Both the position numbers and the translations under genes were made by a program. A DNA stretch of 48,396 nt from Prorocentrum cordatum. Lineage: Eukaryota > Sar > Dinophyceae > Prorocentrales > Prorocentraceae. The stretch lies in assembly GCA_963575745.1 (NCBI GenBank), contig CAUYUJ010004344.1, forward strand, positions 22,501 through 70,896, read 5' to 3'. The notes below the pieces were generated by a model. That model was not told where the DNA came from and did not search any database. It saw only the letters and a program-made list of their open reading frames with translations. Numbering within the stretch: the stretch's first letter is position 1; the number at the start of each line of letters is the position of its first letter. This document shows positions 37,701 through 44,804 of the stretch, one piece after another.

Positions 37701-40700
37701 CTCTCCGGGACCGACGCCAACTGCCACTGAAGGCCCTGGAGGAGGGCGCTCAGGCTGTTCACCGTCGACAGTGCTGCTCCGCCTGCCCGAAACTGGGGAC
37801 TGTCCTGCATCATGTCCACCGCCTGCTGTGCTGCTGTTGCGGCTGCGCGGGCGGCCTCTGTGGCCGTTTGCGGTCCTCCGCCTTGCCCAGCACCTCCAGC
37901 GCCAACCGCACGAGGGATCCAGGTCAGACGCTCGCTGCAGTGAGTGCATCGTGATCCCGACCCGTGTTGGTTTCCGAAGTATCGGATGGCACAGCGCGGG
38001 TGGCGACAGGCGGGAGGAGACTTGGGCGGAGGTGCAGCCGCTGCCGCCCCTGCTCCCGGTGGTGTCGCATCCTGGACTGGCGGAGGCTTGGTGGCCGCCG
38101 GGCCCGTAAGCACTGCCCGCTGACTCATCAGCAGCCCTGCCTGCTGGCTCAGTGTGGCCTGCCAGTTGGGAGGCGGCCCCGCCGGTGGAGGAGGCTGCAT
38201 CGTCTGGCCTGCTGTTCCCTGGGCAGCTGCATGCTGGCGTGGTGCTCCGACCAGCTCTGCAGGCGGAGGCCCGAGAGGTGCTGGGGGCACGGGTGCCGCG
38301 GTTCCCGCGGCAGCCCACGGTATCGGCTGAGCCCCCAGAGGTGGAGGCGGCCCTGGTTCCTGACTCATCGCGTCGTCCGACGGCGAGGCCCCAGGCTGGC
38401 TGCTGCCCTGTCCAGGCAGCACCGTCTCGATGGAGCTGACGTCGTCGCTCGTCTCGCCCTCGGCACTGGCCAGTGCCGCATCGCGCCTCGCCAGGAACTC
38501 CTCGGTGGCTGCCTTCGCCCCGGGTTCCTTCTTGCCCGCCAGCACGGCACTGGTCATCATGGCGAACGACAGCGCACGGATCGCCATCGGCCGCCTCACT
38601 GAGGTTGGATGCTGAAAGAAGTCCGCTGCTCGGGAAATCTCGAAAACTGACCTCTGAGCTCGAGCCGAAAAGCGCTACGTACCGAGACACATGCATGCAG
38701 CTCCGAATCTCTGAGACTGTCCCGTTGTGGTCGCTGGTGGTCCCGTGCACGTCCTTAGCGCTCCCGGTTGATCCTAAGCCCCCGACAAGTCTCTGAGACA
38801 CTAGCTGAGCCCTTGGCTGGTAGACCCCCTTGATCACGTTCCCGGTCAGGCCCGCGAGGCCCGACAGCTCCTTATCTACTTGGCCCTCCTGGAGGCCGAG
38901 CCTGTCGTCGTTCCCCTTGACTCCCATCGTGTTGTCCGTCGGGCCCACCTGGAGGCCCTTCTTGACCTTGATCAAGCTGTGCCTTGGGGCCCTTCGAGAC
39001 TCTCGACGCCTGATGAGAAGGAGGAGGACCACGAGGAGAGGGACGATGTACTGAGTCACAGTCCCGCCCGAGCTCATCTCCGGAGCCCGGTCCCCGTCAA
39101 GCAAAAACGATGCTGCCGTCAAGAAAGGATGCTTGCTCACCGCCTCGCGAGGCGCCCTGCCTCTGCCGGCAACTGGCCCGATGATGTCTGCCATGCGGTG
39201 CCCCGTGCTGAGCTTGGTCATGGGAATGTCTTCCTCCAGCGTGCCTGATACCAGGATATTCCTGGGCAGGTCGACCACACACTTCAGGAAGTCTAGCAGA
39301 CTCACGCTCAGAATGTGGGGCACATCCTCGTCTAGGACCGTCGTCTCTATGATGCCCAGCACGCCACCCAAGCACAGAGGAAACAGCACCGTGGCGATTA
39401 CTTTGGCCGGGCCTCCTACCCCGTGAGCACTGCGCAACGGCTTCACGGACTCGGGCACCTGAACGTATCGCAGCCCCAGACGTGCCAGCTCCTGCGACTC
39501 TCGGTTGAGCGAGATGCGGCCCACGATGTCGCTGCCGGCGCCGGGGTCGACCAGGCCCTGGTTGGCCGCCGTCGTCAGGAACACGGCGTTCACCTCTTCC
39601 TGAATCTCCTTCAGTGTCTCCAGCTGGTCGCTGGTCACCACTGGAAGGCACGGTCCAGCCGTCGTGCAGCCCGTGAACATGTAGCCCGCTAGGTTCTTCT
39701 TCTTGTCCGAGGCCCTGCGCTTGTCGTCCGAGGCCGGGGGGTTCGGGCACTCTCTGGACCAGTGTCCCTTCTGGAGACATCTCTTGCAGTGCGTCACCTT
39801 CATCAACTGTTCGCGCGTCATCCTCTGGTGACGCTCAGGTCTCCGACGATCACCGCCCCCTCGGCCGCGACCCTTGGCTGGCCGCGCGCCCAGACGTCCG
39901 CCTCGACGGCCGTCGTGACCTTCACCTCCGGCCACGCGACCTGTGGACCTGAAGTACTCGCGGTCCCTCTTGGCCGCTCGCTTCAGGTCCTTGTTCTCCT
40001 TCCACGTCCTCTTCTTCTGCTCGAGCTGCACGAAAACCTCCTCGGCCTCGTCTTCGTCCAGCTCCAGATCCTCCATCTCCGCCAGGATGGCCAGTACCTC
40101 ATCCTCGCTCAGCTCGGGATCGTCTTCGCCCTCAGAGCCGTCCTCGAAGTCCTCTGCCTCGTCCTGCTGGTCGCCATGGTACGGCTCGGTGCCCGGGACC
40201 GGAGGGGGCGGAGGGAAGAGGGAGCCTGAGGCTTCTCCCGCCTGGCCGGCTTCTGCGGCCATGACAGGATGAGACGCTGCCCTACCAGTCATCAGCCGCT
40301 CGGAGCCGCCGAAGTCCATCTGGCGCAGCGCCCAGGCCACCTGCTTGTAGTCCAGGCTGCCCTGGGTCAGGGTTCTCATGTTCTGTTGACCCTGTGCCGA
40401 GAGACCTGCGCCTTCTTCTAGCATCAGGCCCTTGAGCTTCTCCGAGAGCCACAGGTCGTTGCCTTCGGCCTCTTGGAACTGGAGGTCACGCCTGGCCACG
40501 TACTGCGTTAGCGACTCCTTGTGGTCGCGCGTGCCTTCGTACAGCGCCCGACGACCCACCCTCCGGAGTTCATCTCCCTCACGTTCTCCACTCATGAGGT
40601 CCATCCTCTTCAGGAGGGTGTCGAGCCACTGGTTGTTGGTCAGCTGACTCTCGGGCACGTCGTCGAACTTGGACTGCATGGCCCAGTCGAACAGGGCCAA

Positions 40701-41270
40701 GAACTTCTCTGATCGTCGCCAGAGTGGAACGTCGGTACTTCGATTCCATCTCTGCACGGCCTTCTTCCACTGGCGGTAGTGTGTCCAACCCGGCCATGCC
40801 GGTGGACCCGAGAAGTCTCCGCGAGTGTTCGGCCCCGACCAGGATCCCATCTGCCATTCGTCGGAGGAGTGCCAACTATCCTGCTGCCACCTGGAACAAC
40901 TCTGCCACTTGTCGTCGTTCCAGCCGCCCTTGTCGCTCTGGTCGCGCCACGACTCTCCGCCGTTGCGCTTCTGGCTCCAGGGGTCCTTCTCCTCCCACGG
41001 GTCGACGTCCTCGGGGCGCCGTGTCTCGCCACCACTGGGCCGCGACGCTGTGTTCTGGCCAGCTGCGCAGCCGCCCTTGCTAGTGTCTGGCACTAGCTCA
41101 CTGAGACACTTGCGCACCAAGTCCTGCACCTGGGCAGAGAGCTGCGCTGGTAGTGTCTCCCCCGAGGGCGAAGCTGCCGCCTGCTGACCTTCTGCACGCC
41201 CAGCTGGTCCGTCCCCTTGGCCTGCTGAGCCTTCTATGGTCCGCGTCGCGTACGTCTCGTCTGCCGGCAT
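31707..41270 (-). CDS. Inner element Gag-Pol polyprotein frame (about 3,187 codons)
   Basis: ATG 41,270 is the first Met after the primer-binding site; the frame is open to 31,707. Residue numbers below count from 41,294. Gag-like helical region about 140-340; very acidic stretch about 380-440; CCHC knuckle 503-516 (CKRCLQKGHWSREC); retropepsin-like LVDPGAGSDIVG with Asp583 (Asp-Pro-Gly, not Asp-Thr/Ser-Gly); a predicted membrane helix near 740-755. About 900-1,380 is an Arg/Gly/Ser-rich stretch that is probably only a shadow of the overlapping frame. Then a C5-methyltransferase-like domain (FLEVFSPPRIG near 1,554; PPC Cys1615; FEHP Glu1665), integrase (His/Cys finger about 1,835-1,870; Asp1899, Asp1957, Glu1992), RT (VDD near 2,770) and RNase H (Asp near 2,929, Glu near 2,994, Asp near 3,055). 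Transposition machinery of the inner element. Confidence 0.88.
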   Translation of the reverse strand: MPADETYATRTIEGSAGQGDGPAGRAEGQQAAASPSGETLPAQLSAQVQDLVRKCLSELVPDTSKGGCAAGQNTASRPSGGETRRPEDVDPWEEKDPWSQKRNGGESWRDQSDKGGWNDDKWQSCSRWQQDSWHSSDEWQMGSWSGPNTRGDFSGPPAWPGWTHYRQWKKAVQRWNRSTDVPLWRRSEKFLALFDWAMQSKFDDVPESQLTNNQWLDTLLKRMDLMSGEREGDELRRVGRRALYEGTRDHKESLTQYVARRDLQFQEAEGNDLWLSEKLKGLMLEEGAGLSAQGQQNMRTLTQGSLDYKQVAWALRQMDFGGSERLMTGRAASHPVMAAEAGQAGEASGSLFPPPPPVPGTEPYHGDQQDEAEDFEDGSEGEDDPELSEDEVLAILAEMEDLELDEDEAEEVFVQLEQKKRTWKENKDLKRAAKRDREYFRSTGRVAGGEGHDGRRGGRLGARPAKGRGRGGGDRRRPERHQRMTREQLMKVTHCKRCLQKGHWSRECPNPPASDDKRRASDKKKNLAGYMFTGCTTAGPCLPVVTSDQLETLKEIQEEVNAVFLTTAANQGLVDPGAGSDIVGRISLNRESQELARLGLRYVQVPESVKPLRSAHGVGGPAKVIATVLFPLCLGGVLGIIETTVLDEDVPHILSVSLLDFLKCVVDLPRNILVSGTLEEDIPMTKLSTGHRMADIIGPVAGRGRAPREAVSKHPFLTAASFLLDGDRAPEMSSGGTVTQYIVPLLVVLLLLIRRRESRRAPRHSLIKVKKGLQVGPTDNTMGVKGNDDRLGLQEGQVDKELSGLAGLTGNVIKGVYQPRAQLVSQRLVGGLGSTGSAKDVHGTTSDHNGTVSEIRSCMHVSRYVALFGSSSEVSFRDFPSSGLLSASNLSEAADGDPCAVVRHDDQCRAGGQEGTRGEGSHRGVPGEARCGTGQCRGRDERRRQLHRDGAAWTGQQPAWGLAVGRRDESGTRAASTSGGSADTVGCRGNRGTRAPSTSRASACRAGRSTTPACSCPGNSRPDDAASSTGGAASQLAGHTEPAGRAADESAGSAYGPGGHQASASPGCDTTGSRGGSGCTSAQVSSRLSPPALCHPILRKPTRVGITMHSLQRASDLDPSCGWRWRCWARRRTANGHRGRPRSRNSSTAGGGHDAGQSPVSGRRSSTVDGEQPERPPPGPSVAVGVGPGEREGAGPCPGGPRQDGAGGDHPAERAIISGRGGTPADLLERGGDSQAHRKFRGLCRDAGRDPQRRGRHGQLRHARGGCRLPARTDDGPDRHGSDGTGPHSQCSATRPGHRGPMDIRDGFGLRWPGPRRSAGRSRLYDDYHNHRGALDHSSSSHGDDVVEPGTHLGGDRELGVSPERGRDRPVSPASQAESTRRGPDPEDFHLGAPGRSGTRVPGPSLVASFQACECISPALHEAATEASEQSDIYPSSSLSNSPMFLYPVSTGPRSGTKRKEEPIGAPPGQEKHKQLRRSEGGSGTLEGPEFEGVEWLDGDVTNDDREASCPSEVREALEAMATSRSTGHEQPSRRTSRKVKRGTSFLEVFSPPRIGPRVQKRGGTVGKVVSWDLSTGWNSRNAKDRRRLWRSIREEEPQTIWACPPCRVFSAISRLSEAVRDPIAWSRAAHEGLEDLIFCMKIADYQISHGRFFAFEHPLFAMSWDTQVVRAISELPQVSRIRVDMCTFGLNVTGEGPNKKPTGILTNHPRLQEVLGGCWCDGSHKHVLLEGKSRTSRAQVYPPRFVEAVARAVTEQWSGASQGRKVAWSELDESSFPVGSLGEEDIDDQEDSGEDEPETRTTPTDQAREPEPEPSEQEKRLIFRLHHNMGHPDNRKFIRVLRAGGVKIHLLRWIRDSFKCSECSERSRTTSHRRVALPRTFRFNHIVGVDLFFLPFQDQTVPFLNIVDHGSNLQICVRIEEAKAACVWRAFVQAWVRPFGAPHFLLSDGGSEFEDRFARGLEQWGVLHHICDANSPWQNGRVERHGGWIKERVKSELETGSSIPADLPELEELVYELCAHKNRFWHRGGFTPLQLVLGENPRLPHEILSDDHLGLPGWQDSLRPAAEQDSAGAEFARSQKVRELARRLALETTSREKIQRASKARAGPTVTFTPGQWVFVWRRMTKSGPRADTLGRRRDAWTGPGIVVLSERGTVWVAVRSRLWKCSPEQVRLASSEEEFGIQLGQDPQWHDLLGQARTRRAAAVDVQREGPPPDDAWGQALSPGSDAAPSVPAGPRAQFVPARGPGFGTDRDPEPTGPSLGRGVAGHPGSPSSSGGSVIARAGSERTRLPSISEEAEVPSRQVTSDSSRAALSPQVVPSPPPERAAEAPARGLEPTAAVASGNGAADVSVAPPVSPLSPLSLSPAPLVPGDSLSPPPPLLPAGGPEPGPGRGRARLTQPSDVPPCILRRRAEDTRALSCPPGTSEAKRARIEPPPGLAPPSEGAGSAGDSGLSPLPEGPGQISEAVLPPSSVAETSPHSPYDPPGPGPRPDREARGIVGRRIEEFEDRARNRDRSPRRGYFVVEAEDNGSVCLTEVPGFEPGSGVFAASRGGEISLGKLTAAERAKFEVSDDTEWGNMMKSGAVEVISPARAKAVREVCPERIITSRMVRRWKPVEGTFSEPQAKSRWCVHGHKDPDTGSLFVYSPTPQTTSIHMFLQVMMNLSLLGDIADVKNAFCQSDPMRRSQGDIYVEPCEGIKVERGSLILLKVNVYGLDDAPLAWRKTVVSFLKDKGFCRSLLEPCWWTRYDSKGRILNMILLEVDDFLIASESPESRKWLRETLESRFRFGKYRDCHAGPVEYAGRSVRVGPQRTTIDQEKYILEELRPIVLARGRLGQKKTPLDKEEFKSLRSLIYKLNWVGRESRPEAAGTASILASRLKEPTVGDIACANKMVRHLRATASRGLSIWRLDPERMAFVSFSDAGGVGASEGQLDERGLPQDPTQGAWMVLATDKSVIDNRVVRASILGWRSSKLRRKVTSTLAGETQALSQAVAEVEFLQVLYRDIVFRDVNVSDICRGAGPFTTVLRSNCRLGSRVEQVHVVDAKSIYDTMLKDGHASARDRRTALDLAVVCETLENARGHIRWIPHGRMPVDAMTKGDITKGNAALASLLTHGKLVLVDESAELDRRKQDPGHKDRSQAASRRTLAQDSDLVSWSAIRGVVPGPELGNLSSPLSPFLDPVQQDN
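37157..38587 (-). CDS. Inner element extra ORF, zinc ribbon plus helical domain (476 aa)
   Basis: A second frame, +1 relative to the polyprotein, is open for 476 codons from ATG 38,587. Its composition is far more protein-like than the overlapping part of the long frame. It has a Pro/Ala/Gln-rich N half, then a Cys-rich module (CRHPRCAIRYFGNQ, then CTHCSERLTW), then long amphipathic helices (LDRVQEVLDRMVQVVTTQQ; LNVVEIRRLIGSFEGFAETL; VEAAVSQLGQMMVQIG), probably coiled coil. Just upstream on the minus strand is GACTTCTTTCAG, a good acceptor for cis or trans splicing, so it may be made from its own spliced RNA; frameshifting from Gag is the alternative. Function unknown; a structural or RNA-binding Gag accessory is plausible. 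Confidence 0.65.
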   Translation of the reverse strand: MAIRALSFAMMTSAVLAGKKEPGAKAATEEFLARRDAALASAEGETSDDVSSIETVLPGQGSSQPGASPSDDAMSQEPGPPPPLGAQPIPWAAAGTAAPVPPAPLGPPPAELVGAPRQHAAAQGTAGQTMQPPPPAGPPPNWQATLSQQAGLLMSQRAVLTGPAATKPPPVQDATPPGAGAAAAAPPPKSPPACRHPRCAIRYFGNQHGSGSRCTHCSERLTWIPRAVGAGGAGQGGGPQTATEAARAAATAAQQAVDMMQDSPQFRAGGAALSTVNSLSALLQGLQWQLASVPESVRALDRVQEVLDRMVQVVTTQQNAPSSQAEEGLQQIYLNVVEIRRLIGSFEGFAETLDGIHNAVGGMVNSVTHVEAAVSQLGQMMVQIGTAVTGLVHIANAQLPDQDIEGQWTSGTASGSGGQGPDGAQGGPDSTMTTTTTEEHSTTAPAVMGTTWWSLGPISEETENWEFLPNEAEIGQ

Positions 41271-41405
41271 GCCGGCACCTGCCGTGGATCCCACACTGCA
41301 CGTCTCGACGAGCGAGACCGGCCCGGCCGATGGAGCCGCACGCGCGCTGCTGCCAGTGTCGCCTAGCAGCGCGCCGTGCCGCCCACCGCGGCCATGGCCA
41401 GCCCC

Positions 41406-41417
41406 GCTCCGCTACCA
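41406..41417 (-). promoter_or_regulatory. Primer-binding site of inner element
   Basis: TGGTAGCGGAGC on the minus strand, two bases from the end of the 5' LTR. It is identical to the outer element's site, after which the two elements diverge at once, as expected if only the tRNA match is conserved. Confidence 0.75.
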
Positions 41418-41419
41418 AC

Positions 41420-41564
41420 TGTGGCAGCAGCAGGATGAGCGGATGCCTTTTTGCCTTGAGCCAAACCCGGCAACAGATCATGAATGTCTGTCATTCTGTC
41501 TCCTGCTCTCTAAAGAAAGATGTACATGCTAAACCTAACCCCTGAAAAGTGGAACTCCATCACA
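41420..41564 (-). repeat. 5' LTR of inner element (145 bp)
   Basis: Identical to 31,508-31,652. Read on the sense (minus) strand it starts TGTGATGGAG and ends GCTGCCACA. At 145 bp it is short for a copia LTR. Confidence 0.95.
41455..41476 (-). promoter_or_regulatory. Spliced-leader-like sequence in inner 5' LTR
   Basis: On the sense strand the 22 bases are CTGTTGCC + GGGTTT + GGCTCAAG. Against the SL (CCGTAGCC + ATTTT + GGCTCAAG) 17 SL positions match with one inserted base, including an exact TTTGGCTCAAG. The same sequence is at 31,543-31,564. It begins about 88 bp into the LTR and leaves 35 bp after it. Confidence 0.55.
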
Positions 41565-41568
41565 ACAT
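41565..41568 (+). other. Inner element target duplication (ACAT), right
   Basis: Matches 31,504-31,507. The outer element's reading frame resumes at 41,569 with GTG. Confidence 0.8.
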
Positions 41569-42705
41569 GTGGCTTCAGTGCCATATCAGTGTGCGGCATG
41601 CCTGGCAGGAAAGAAGAAAGAAGATCCCGGGCATACGGCATCCACAGAGCCCGACCGGCTATGCAAGCTGGGTATGCAGAGAGCAGGTGTTGGTCCTGCT
41701 CGCGCTGGTGCCAGGCGACCTGCCGGAGCTCGTGTACCACAACATGTTCGACCTGATGGGGAGCCAGTGCGTGCGGGAGATGATGAGCCAGGTGGAGTTG
41801 TGGTTGGCATAAGGTCTGAAGGGGGCTCCTCTGCGTCAGCAGCTACTCCAGCGGAGGTTGCAGCAGCAGAGGCACAGCGGAGAGTAGCAGCGCCAGCCGA
41901 CTGGAAGGAGTTCGACGACCCCGAGGCAGTGGAGCTAGAAGACGGCGAGGTCGCAGCCGAGAGTGCAGATGCTACCGCACCTCGAGCAGAAGCTGCTGGA
42001 GCTGCCAGCGGTTCAGCGGCAGGCCCAGAGGCTGATGCGGTGCGAGCTGGCGAAGCTCGTCGTCGACTCTTCGGAGATCAGACGGTCGACCCAGAGGCGG
42101 GCGCGATGGTGCCGGCGCCTCCAGCACCACATCCTGAGGGTCGAGTGGCCAGACGACGAGTGCAACGCGGACGAGACACACGATCTCGAGATCAGCGATA
42201 TCAGCAGCTAGTACCTCAAGGTGACGAAGACCAGGATACTTGGAGTAGTTCTGATTTCAGGCATGTGGTGCGTCTGCTTCACGACGGTGACTTGCTCACC
42301 AAGAAAAAGGCCCTACGTCGACTACATTTGAGATGGTATCATGCGACGATAGCGCAGATGACCAGACTACTATCAATGGTAGGAGTGCCGCAGGAGGTGA
42401 TGAAGCTGATCGCCGAAGTCGTGGACACGTGCAGGATATGCAGGACGTGGGCGAGAGGAGCACCGCATGTCAGGACAGCAGTGAGGATTAGCATGAGGTT
42501 CAATCAGACAGTTCAAGGAGATCTCATGTTTTACTCAGATGAAACGGGACCAGAAATCAGAAGCTTCATTATTCTTCATCTGATATGCGAATGTATCAAA
42601 TGGACGGTCGCCGAGGAGATCGCTGATAAAGAAACGCACACGATCTTGGCAACAACATCGTCGAGGTGGATCAGAGTATTTGGCCCTCCAGAACTGATGA
42701 TATGA
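41569..42705 (+). pseudogene. Outer element, integrase N-terminal part
   Basis: Continuation of the frame broken at 31,507. It opens with VASVPYQCAACLAGKKKEDP, completing the Cys/His cluster begun at 31,430 (CPGC... with ...CAAC). After an Ala/Glu/Arg-rich linker comes the integrase zinc finger (HLRWYHATIAQ, then CRICRTW, about 42,325-42,445) and the first catalytic Asp (VQGDLMFY, Asp codon 42,520). The frame stops at TGA 42,703-42,705, exactly one codon before the second catalytic Asp. It was one protein with 30,074-31,507 before the inner element landed. Confidence 0.8.
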
Positions 42706-43869
42706 GATGGAGAAGGAGCTATGAGCAGTGATGAGGCCAAGACGTGGGCTACGAGATGGCATATTGAGTTGGTGGTGAAGCCCAAGGACAAGAAGGCATG
42801 GATAGCAGAGAGACACCATGATATTTTGAGGCAACAGTTGCATCGCACACAGTCACAGCTTCAGGCAGACAACATCGTGGTATCGTTTGTCGAGATTCTG
42901 TCGGAGTCAGTGCTGGCTAAGAATGCTTTGCTATCTACTGGTCAGGGCACACCCTATCAGTCATTATACGGAAGAACGCCAAAGTTTTTACCGCAGATCG
43001 AGGATATCGTGGGCGAAGCCAGAATGCAGGATGAGAACGGCATGGACGGTCTACGTCATGTACATCGGCTTCGAGAGATATCCGTCGGAAGCGCAATATC
43101 CGCGTTGGCCGAGCACCGACTGAAGTTGGCAGACAAGTCGAGGACGCCCCTCGCCGGTGAGCAGCTGGACTTGAGCAACGGTGACCAAGTGGAAATATTC
43201 AGGAAGTCTCAGCAGAAGGATCGGCCGGGCTGGGTAGGACCAGCAACAGTCGCGGATCTGACGGAGCTGGAGCACGGCAAGGTGACAGTGCGATGGCAAG
43301 GCAGACATATCACTGTTCCTATAGAGAGTTTGCGAAGAGCCATGGTATATCTAGTGCTGTTTCTGGACGTGTGTGACAACCAGGACCAGAACCATGACGT
43401 GCTCAAAGCCTGGAAGTGCGTGGCGAACTTTACCGGCACGCTGAGGAAGCAGACAGCTACTCTTGGCTGGATGAAGACGGCAGCAGGATGGCAGCTGACG
43501 GCAGACACGATCAAGCACGGAATGGTGTTCTATGCCATACTGGATGTCGCGCACAACTTGATGAAGATGCAGAATTGTCTGGCAGGTGTGTGCGCCCAGG
43601 GGGTGTCAAGGTTGACTTCATTGAGTGAAGGTGCCTTGGGAAGTGTGATTGTGTTTTGGTCGCAGGCCGACGAGTTAGACTACCGATACATTGTTATTGA
43701 TGGAGGACAGAGTGTGAACTTAGAGGTGCTCCTGGGAGATCAAAGCAACTGGAGACAGACGTTTCTGGTGCAGTTCTGTTCGTATGGAACAGCTGTGGTG
43801 GAGACGGCACAGCGAGAAGAGCCCGGAGCACCACAGCTAGGCGGAGTCCCACCAGCCCTCTGGGCGTAG
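42706..43869 (+). pseudogene. Outer element, integrase C-terminal part
   Basis: Same frame, directly after TGA 42,703-42,705. It starts with the second catalytic Asp (DGEGAM, 42,706) and contains the catalytic Glu in IAERHHDIL (42,808), 34 codons later, as in DDE integrases. A C-terminal region with GDQVEIF...PGWVGPATVADL...VTVRWQGRHITVP resembles the SH3-like tail of copia integrases. Further sequence to TAG 43,867 is not recognised. GC-rich foreign sequence follows. Confidence 0.8.
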
Positions 43870-44644
43870 GTGGTCTAGAGCAGATCCTCTTCCACCCCTC
43901 CCTCTTCCCCCTTGGGGAGGGGTTTACCCCTCCCCCTACCCCCTACCTGGACCTGGACGGGGGGGGCCGCGGGTAGTTAGAGCGTCCCAGATGGCCCAAG
44001 ACGGCTCCAAGAGCGCCTCAGAGAACCCAAGATGAGCTCCAAGATGGCTCAAGCTAGCGCAAGATCGCTCGAGATGGCTCCTAAGATGGTTCCAAGAAGC
44101 CCAAAGACGGCCCCAAGATAACTCCAAGTGGCCAAACAGCTCCCCAAGGAGGCCCCGAAGAGGCCAAAATCGTCCCAAAACCTAAGGAAAATCAATGATT
44201 TTGGCTTTCTCGCCTTTTCGCTTCCGATGGCCATCCGAGGCCTGGAGATGGTTCCAAGATGGCCCAAGAGGGCCCCAAGAGAGCCCCAAAAGAGCCCCAA
44301 GACGGCCCCAAGAGCGCCCAAGAGCACTCCAAGAGCGTTCCAAGAGGGGTCAAGAGGCGATTTTAGGGGCTTCCGAGGGGGGGCGCTAATTAAACCCCCC
44401 CTCTTGTTTGATCGACTCCCTCCAAGATGGCCCCAAAAGCGCCCCGAAGCCTCCCCAGAGCGCCTCAAGAGGGTCCCAAGAGGCGCCCAAGATGCCCCAA
44501 GGCGCCCAAAAAGCCCTCCAAGAGGCCCTCAAAAGACCCCCAAGAAGCTCCTTCCCCTCCTCATCCTCCTCCTCCGATTCTTCCTCCTTCTCCGTCCTCC
44601 TCCTCCTCCTCCTCCTCCTCCTCTTCCCCCTCCTCCTCCTCCTC

Positions 44645-44675
<31 letters not shown>

Positions 44676-44798
44676 TCCCTTTCCATCCTCCCCCTCTCGG
44701 GGTCTGTGACAGCTTCCCACCTTCCCCCGCCCTTTGTTATTCTGCATGCTCCCCGACTTCCCTGATCACCTCAACTCCCCTGAGCATCGTTTCTGGAT
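43870..44798. other. GC-rich insertion between integrase and RT of the outer element
   Basis: Composition changes abruptly. About 43,980-44,540 is a degenerate repeat of CCAAGA-type units (GATGGC, GCCCCAAGA), then CTC/TCC runs (44,540-44,645) and a GAC run (44,643-44,673). No transposon protein is encoded, and the frame before (phase 1) and after (phase 0) differs, so this is foreign to the element. An inverted pair, CCCACCAGCCC (43,848-43,858) and GGGCTGGTGGG (44,799-44,809), lies at the two junctions. The long plus frame 44,128-44,709 is an artefact of the repeats. Confidence 0.6.
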
Positions 44799-44804
44799 GG
44801 GCTG

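Larger units (their letters stand above)
31508..41564 (-). mobile_element. Inner copia-like LTR retrotransposon, apparently young
   Basis: A 10,057-bp element on the minus strand with identical 145-bp TG...CA LTRs, an ACAT target duplication and a primer-binding site. It has one 3,187-codon open polyprotein frame carrying Gag, CCHC knuckle, protease, methyltransferase-like domain, integrase, RT and RNase H, plus an overlapping frame at 37,157-38,587. LTR identity and the intact catalytic motifs of integrase, RT and RNase H suggest recent transposition. No clear polypurine tract precedes the 3' LTR. It sits inside the outer element's coding frame. Confidence 0.95.

Noticed and set aside
36605-41096. 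Plus-strand open frames opposite the inner polyprotein
   Set aside because: They mirror the coding strand in GC-rich sequence and have no motifs.
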